Assembly: GCA_002110485.1 (NCBI GenBank)
Contig: MOWL01000067.1
Location: 4,563,325 to 4,627,324, forward strand
Direction of reading: 5' to 3'
DNA: 64,000 nt
Origin: Emergomyces orientalis
Lineage: Eukaryota > Ascomycota > Eurotiomycetes > Onygenales > Ajellomycetaceae
The first letter of the stretch is position 1. Every line of letters begins with the position of its first letter. The notes below the pieces were generated by a model. The model ran no database searches. It saw only the letters and a program-made list of their open reading frames with translations, and was not told the DNA's origin. This document shows positions 58,010-64,000 of the stretch, piece after piece. A program made the translations under genes and the position numbers.

Positions 58010-59420
58010 ATGGCTGTGATGACTAATGAGATCATTCTCAGAACTAGCAAAGACTGAAATGATTGATATGAAGAAGTTCAAATGAAAGCAATGACTCTAA
58101 ACTTCCACAAATATACAGATTTAGATGTCAAACACATAGCTCCTCCTATGGAGCCAGAACCTTATGAACCAGATACAGAAGAAATACACTCAGAGATGAT
58201 GCATATGCACTTCTACTTATACAAACAGTGTATGGAGACATATAAGATCTATATAAAAGGTGTCAAGGAACTCTACAATCATATATCAACAACCATAGAC
58301 CTGAAGCTACGAAGAGCCCTGACAAAAACACTAGATTCATGTCAAATATTGAAGAAATTAAAGAGCTTCATACTCTGATAAAATGCTAAAGAGAGATTGA
58401 ACTCACTAATCTCTGTTTAAAGCTTTTCAAGTCATCAGAGGTGTGAAAGCAAGCAGCCAATGAATGACTGCTAGAATGAGAGAACTGCCATCAATTAGTT
58501 CTCAAATATGATGTTGATGGATTCACCAGCGAACCAGGCAATCTATATAGATTCCTTAATGTGATGCAAGCCATACACCCCGAATTCTCGGACTTCCGTC
58601 GCCAGGAACTGGAGAACGCCCTAGAGAACAGTGACAAGTCATTAAGTGTACAAAAAATGACCAATCACTTCAGATCACACTGTCGGACACACATTGCAGA
58701 AGACAAGCCTGAATACTCTAAAAACAATGCAGTATTCACTATATATCAAGACCAATTCATGAAGGAAACAGTGGAAACTTCTAGCAAGAAATTCACTAAG
58801 AAATCAAGAGAAAATCAATGAAATAAATGTGTGTGTGAAGAATCATATCTCTATGTCAAATACTGAGTCATGAATGTCAAAGAATGCCCGTCCAGGTGAA
58901 CTCCTTGAAAAGAAATAGAGAATAAAATTAAAAAGACTCTAAAAAATGAGCAAATGAAGAAATCTGTTGACAATGCCTTTGTCAGAGAGAAGAAGACTCT
59001 GGCAGTGATCACTATACACTTTCTGTCAAAGAATGAAGAAACTGATGAATATACAGCTTTGATTACAACCACCTTCACAGCTGAACATGCCAGCGGATAC
59101 CAATACCCTCTGCGAGATTGCTTTATATATGATACAGAAGTCAATAAATATGTATACAATGACTGCAGCTGCTTTGAGAACTTTGAATCTTGTGAAGAAT
59201 TCTATCTATATGCAGGAGATTTGAAGATAGCCATTCAAGGCACAGAGCAGGTGTGATTAGCTGTACAATCATCAAAGAGAGTAAGACAAATGCTTCTACT
59301 AAATGTGACATATGTTTCTGATTTTCACACAAATCTCGCGGCATCCCCTTTCTTCAAGAAGAAGGGATTGGGAATTGATGAACTAAATCACACTATAATC
59401 AATCAAGATGAGGTTGCGTA
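58010..59420 (+). pseudogene. Copia gag region
   Basis: From ATG 58,010 the frame reads a gag N terminus with SKD-stop-ND-stop-YEEVQMKAM. Both stops (58,055 and 58,064) are TGA where Copia gag proteins have Trp. Open segments continue at 58,082-58,378, 58,561-58,821 and 58,954-59,256 in more than one frame, so the region is eroded. Confidence 0.65.
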
Positions 59421-59434
59421 ATTCAATTTAATCT

Positions 59435-60360
59435 ATGTTCATGAGAAATATGTTCTGGAGTATAAACCTCTATCTGAGAATAATACCGCTTTCGCCGTAC
59501 GATCGGCATTACCGCGGCCACCCACCAACACCACGGCAGCTCTATGGCATAGGCGCCTGGCACACGCCGGGCCTGAGGCCCTCACACACATACCCGCCGA
59601 AATCGCGGGCTCCGAGATCAATGGGCCGAAAACATCAGAATGCAAAACATGTGCATTAGTGAAGATGCACAATATCATCTCTTGAAGGCCTATGGCTCAT
59701 GGAAGCTGCCCATTCAAAGCTCTACACTTCGATATTATTCATGTGGAAGAGGCATACAATGGCCTTCGATATATTGCTCATCTATACGATCCGTACACAC
59801 ATCTACATAGAGTAGGGTGTTTAAAACAGAAATTCAATGTATTCAATTTCATACACAGCACAGCACTAATAATCAAAAAGCAACTAAATCTCAACATTCT
59901 AAGGATTCATACTGACAGTGAAAAGGCATTATCCTCGCTGTTCATGCAGTGGGTAAAAGAGGAAGGCATTCTTCTAGAGTGTTTGGCACCCTATACACCC
60001 GAGCAGAATGGAGCCGCAGAACGCTCAGGGGGTATGATTACAAGAACTGCTTGAGCACTACACATATTCACAAGATTCCCACATAATCTATAGCCTGAAA
60101 CAACAGAGGCCGCCGTCTACTTACTAAATAGAACACTCACTAGAGCATTAGAATGGAAATCACCAAATCAAGTCCTCTATGAATACATGAAGAAGGATAC
60201 AGACATCAACAAAGACATGGAACTAGCTCATCTGTGAGCATACAGGTGCAAGGCATACATATTGAATAAAACATACATATTGAATAAAAAGATCCCTAGA
60301 ATGATGAAGCTAACTGCCAGAGCAAAAATTGAATTTCTAATTGAATATACTTTCACTAAC
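59435..60360 (+). pseudogene. Copia GAG-pre-integrase and integrase
   Basis: The HHCC zinc domain is present (LWHRRLAHAGPEAL at about 59,540 and CKTC at about 59,645). The integrase core shows ALHFDIIHVEEAYNG (about 59,715), RIHTDSEKALSS (about 59,905) and PYTPEQNGAAERSGG (about 59,995). Breaks include TGA after IIS (59,682) and after MITRTA (60,052). Confidence 0.85.
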
Positions 60361-61009
60361 ATTTTCTGAATCTGGCTTTCACAATCTCAGAAGATTACAG
60401 AATCTCAAGATGTTTTTTTTGATGAAGATACATTCTTCAACTCTCAGAACTTGTCTGAGAAGAAAATACTTGAACTACTGATTTTCAGAATCATTTCTAC
60501 ATCACTCAGATCAATCAAAGATATGAATGAAGAGAAGAAGAATGTTCAATTATCATTAATCAGACTGATGCTGAGAACAGCAGATCTCAGTGAACATGAA
60601 ACCTCTATGATGAAATGAGCCATCTCAAAATCAATGCATAATGGACCTCTCACGCCCGAACCAACACCTCCACGGCATACCAAGGCTAGCATGCCACGGC
60701 ATGCCGATTCACACCTACCACACTACACGCCGGGCGGCTTTCCGGAAGGCGAGCCCGCACACGCACCACAAGCCATGGAACCTCCATCCATGAGCCCCCC
60801 AACGAGTGGAATACCCACCATAGACGAACCATCTAATCAGTTAATGGAGTCATTACATGACACAACAATTAGAGCTTCTAGTAGAGAGATAATAAGCAAT
60901 GTCTCTCCTTCTAATATAGTGCAAGAAAAGTGAGTGAGAAAACCCAATACAGAACAATCTTCAACTTATACAATAAGCATGAAATCTTCAATATATACTG
61001 CATTTCATG

Positions 61010-62671
61010 CAGTGTTCATGGGTGGCACACAGGCCGAGCCCACGCCATTGAACCCCCCTAACCTGCCGAAAATCCATAGGGATACGCTGCCCCCGCCGCC
61101 ACGCGGCTGGGCCGCGGCTACAAAACACCCTTTTGCCAGAGAATGGCGTGCAGCCACTGACATCGAATATAAGGCTCTAGAACAGCGCCAATGCTGGCAA
61201 GAGATGGAAATACCTTCTGAACACAGAAGTCCGCGCTCTGCCATTGATGTGGGTATACACCTACAAATTCGACACGGACAGCTATCTAGCTAAATTCAAG
61301 GCATGGCTTGTCGTACGAGGGGACCTCACCAGTAACAAAGCAACAGAGACCTACTCCTGCACTTTAGCAATGAAAATCTTTCGTGTTCTAATGACCATGA
61401 CAGCAGCCTTCGATTTCGAAGCTCATCAATTCAATGCCATTAACGCCTTTCTAAACGCACGAATCGATAAATGAATCTATGTTGTGCCAGCTCAGGGATA
61501 TGGCCGCCCCGGTCGCTATCTTCTATTAAAAAGAGCTCTATACAGGCTGCCTGAATCTCTTCTGTTATGGAATAATGAACTCAGATCTCAACTTAAGAAG
61601 CTTGAACTACGCCCCATTAGTGAAGAGCCATGCCTCTATACTAGTGAGAACCTCACATTATTCTTATATGTGAATGATATAGTGATTCTATACTATAGAG
61701 ATCACCACGAGGCATTTAACCAATTTAAGCAATCACTAACCATGACATACAACCTAAGGGATATGGGAGATTTGAACTGGTTCCTAGGAATTCACATCTT
61801 ACAGAACTGCAATGAGAAAAAGCTCTGATTATGTCAGAACAGCTATATGACTAAAATAGCTGCAAACTTCAATCTAGAGCATCAAACACAGTATTGAATG
61901 TCTTTATCAAAGGATGAATTCTCTACACACCAATTCTCATACGATGGTGAAACTTCCCCGCAGGAAATCCATGCATATCAATGCCGCATTGAATCACTAA
62001 TCTACTCTGCTGTTGGAACGAGGCCAGATCTCGCATTCGCGGCGAGCGCCCTCGCTGGGTTCATGACGAATCCAGGCCCAAAACATTCAGATATGGCAGA
62101 TCAGGTGATTGCTTTTGCTAATCAAACCAGGCATCTAGTGATTGAGTATAGTGCTCCAAAACCCGGCTCTACTACCCCGGATTTCATCATACATGCCGAT
62201 GCGGTCTATACAGACAACCTGAACACCTGCTGAAGCACACAAGAAATGGTGTTCTCACTCTTTGAAGGATTAATAGATTGGAAGTCATCTAAGTAAACAA
62301 CTGTAATCACTTCTTCCACTGAATCTGAGCTTCTTGCCCTATCTTATGCAGCGAAGGAGGCCATATGGTGGAATCAAGTGTTTAATCAACTTAGACTGGA
62401 TACTCAGTGCCATCTAGTTATTCATAATGACAATCGCCAAATCATTCGACTCCTAACAGCCGCCGCACCAATGCTAACCACTAAACTATGTCATATTGAT
62501 GTGCATAATCACTGGCTCCATGAACAAATAGCCACCGGACGCCTAGCTATTCAATGGGTTGACACAAAGGCCATGATCGCTGATGGAATGACCAAGGCAC
62601 TCGGAGGCCAAAAACACGCCGAATTCATACAAATGCTCGGATTAACCAATATAGGTGCTCAAATTGAATAA
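61010..62671 (+). pseudogene. Copia RT and RNase H
   Basis: The frame shows the RT start (PPPRGWAAATKHP...WRAATDIEY, about 61,090-61,170) and HQFNAINAFLNARID (about 61,425). LYVNDIVIL follows at about 61,670, where the first catalytic Asp of YVDD has become Asn. RNase H follows (IIHADAVYTDN about 62,190; STESELLALSYAAKEA about 62,320; HIDVHNHWLHEQIATG about 62,500). Stops are TGA at 61,472, 61,826, 61,895 and 62,231, and TAA at 62,294 (Gln in relatives). Confidence 0.85.
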
Positions 62672-62758
62672 AACAACGCCTACACACTCATTAAAACACG
62701 CCTTTTTCTATATATATATTTCATATTACTACTACTGCTACTGCTGCGGGCATATTCG

Positions 62759-62769
62759 GTGAGGGGGTA
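62759..62769 (+). other. Polypurine tract of telomere-proximal Copia
   Basis: GTGAGGGGGTA directly precedes the start of the 3' LTR. Confidence 0.55.
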
Positions 62770-62809
62770 CGTGAAACATGAGATTATCACCACACATTCA
62801 TTGACTAAG

Positions 62810-63213
62810 TGTGAAACATGAGATTATCGCCACACATTCATTGGCTAAGACATACACACATGTTCAATTGCCACACTAATTGCCACACGGCGAACTCCGA
62901 TGGAATCTTCACCAAATACGCCCTCATCTTCGCCGATCTTTAATATATTCGCCATTACATTGATTTTTCTACAAAGTCAGAGGTATTCAGCTGAGAATAT
63001 CACGATACGATCAATATTGCATGTAAATCACTCATATTATTGATGAATAGTTGTTGGGCAGCCTAAGATGGATTCACGGGTATAAATAGCCATGGAAAAC
63101 CCATAGATATTTAGCTAGAGCAGAGCTCAGAGCACACAGACCACAATACCATATATCTCTATATATGTGCATATTATGCTAGCTACACTCTCCGTCTTAT
63201 CCTCCGTTTCATA
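62810..63213 (+). repeat. Solo LTR nested inside the Copia 3' LTR
   Basis: A full LTR (TGTGAAAC...TTCATA) is flanked by CTAAG duplications at 62,805-62,809 and 63,214-63,218. Removing it joins 62,809 to 63,219 into a normal 3' LTR. It lacks two short segments (about 9 and 18 bases) present in the 5' LTR, so it comes from another family member. Confidence 0.9.
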
Positions 63214-63638
63214 CTAAGACATACGCACATGTTCAATTGCCACACTAATTGTCACATGGTGAACTCCGATGGAATCTCCACCAAATATATCTTCATCTTT
63301 GCTGATCTTTAATATATTTGTCATTACATTGATTTTTCTACAACTTTGCTGAAGTCAGAGGTATTCAGCTGAGAATATCATGATACAATCAATATAGTAT
63401 GTAAATTACTCATATTATTGATGAATAGTCATTGAGCAGCCTAAGATGAATTCATGAGTATAAATAGTCATGAAAAACCCATAGATATTTAGCTAGTTCA
63501 GAGCTCAAAGCACACAGATCACAATATTATATATCTCTATATTAATTCCTCTCTATATATATGCATATTATGCTAGTTTCACTCTCTGTCTTATTCTCTG
63601 TCTTATACTTCTTGAAGTGTGCACACTACTCATCACAT

Positions 63639-63892
63639 TGTGTCAAACACCTGATTATTAATCAAGCGCCAAACGAATGCATCGAACCATTCAAATCTCC
63701 ACCAAATACGCCACTCCATCTACTATCGTTATTTTTCTCCTAGTTTCCACCTAATTTGGATATTTCATTTGGTATATGACAGACTATTGATTATTGTATG
63801 TAACATGCCCCTATATGGGCATATTTTGTAATATAGCTAGCGAGAGATTCATGGTTATAAAAAGCCGTGGAAAACCTGTAGATATGGAGAAG
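63639..63892 (+). repeat. Diverged LTR fragment cut by the telomere
   Basis: It begins TGTGTCAAACACCTG and keeps blocks in LTR order: AATCTCCACCAAATACGCC (about 63,695) and GGTTATAAAAAGCCGTGGAA (about 63,853), the equivalent of the TATA region of the Copia LTR. The similarity stops where telomere repeats begin. Confidence 0.65.
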
Positions 63893-63897
63893 GGGGG

Positions 63898-64000
63898 TTA
63901 GGGTTAGGGTTAGGGTTAGGGTTAGGGTTAGGGTTAGGGTTAGGGTTAGGGTTAGGGTTAGGGTTAGGGTTAGGGTTAGGGTTAGGGTTAGGGTTAGGGT
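63898..64000 (+). repeat. Telomere, (TTAGGG)n
   Basis: About 17 uninterrupted TTAGGG units run to the end of the window with the G-rich strand 5' to 3'. This is the right chromosome end. Confidence 0.98.

Larger units (their letters stand above)
57448..63607 (+). mobile_element. Complete Copia LTR retrotransposon near the telomere
   Basis: The element is bounded by TSD CTTCT (57,443-57,447 and 63,608-63,612). The 5' LTR is 57,448-57,876. The 3' LTR is split into 62,770-62,809 and about 63,214-63,607 by a later solo LTR. LTR ends read TG...TA. The interior holds gag, GAG-pre-integrase, integrase, RT and RNase H in one orientation, broken by many stops, mostly TGA. Confidence 0.92.

Noticed and set aside
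1..64000. Genome-wide reassignment of TGA to Trp
   Set aside because: LINE ORF1 in both copies ends in a conserved TGA overlapping ORF2, host genes use only TGG for Trp, and some transposon stops are TAA or TAG. The TGA pattern is reported as an anomaly, not as a new code.
1..64000. tRNA, rRNA, CRISPR or bacterial-type features
   Set aside because: No cloverleaf, rRNA or spaced-repeat pattern was recognised; the window is eukaryotic.

Overview
The window is the right end of a filamentous ascomycete chromosome and finishes in (TTAGGG)n. Short introns with GT...CTAAC-like...AG signals, a vigilin/Scp160 gene, a DMATS-type prenyltransferase and chromodomain Gypsy elements point to Pezizomycotina. 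Eurotiomycetes is my best guess, but the sequence alone does not fix the species.

Layout. 1-13,250: nested retrotransposons. A Tad-like LINE sits against an older LINE copy, and a third, inverted LINE is split by a Gypsy chromovirus (4,656-12,920; 282-bp LTRs, TSD TTTTA). 13,250-20,730: a gene island with a broken aminoglycoside-phosphotransferase-like gene and an intact four-exon multi-KH gene (16,085-20,371). 20,730-33,513: a minus-strand LINE (copy A), a Copia remnant and a complete minus-strand Copia element (27,856-33,513; 99-bp LTRs, TSD AAACA). 33,514-40,570: gene-poor, with one convincing small secreted cysteine-rich protein gene whose first exon is just the ATG (35,555-36,044). 40,570-46,670: a LINE fragment and a second minus-strand LINE (copy B). 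47,119-55,531: a compact cluster with a P450, a UbiA-family prenyltransferase, a DXD-type glycosyltransferase, a decayed FkbM-type methyltransferase and a DMATS-type prenyltransferase. No PKS, NRPS, transporter or regulator is present. 57,062-63,892: a solo LTR of the Gypsy family, a complete Copia element (57,448-63,607, TSD CTTCT) whose 3' LTR carries another solo LTR (TSD CTAAG), and a diverged LTR piece running into the telomere.

The most striking sequence-level oddity is the nature of the premature stops in the transposons. In the Gypsy gag-pol all 16 are TGA, many at tryptophan positions, although its two LTRs differ at only about four bases. The two related LINEs show the same TGG/TGA exchanges at matched sites. 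This implies C-to-T change in CpC and CpG contexts rather than the CpA context of classical RIP, and it sits awkwardly with the clean LTRs.

The cluster genes suggest one tailoring pathway (two prenyl transfers, oxidation, glycosylation, formerly methylation), but the product cannot be named. Exon structures are my own reconstructions from splice signals and reading frame.
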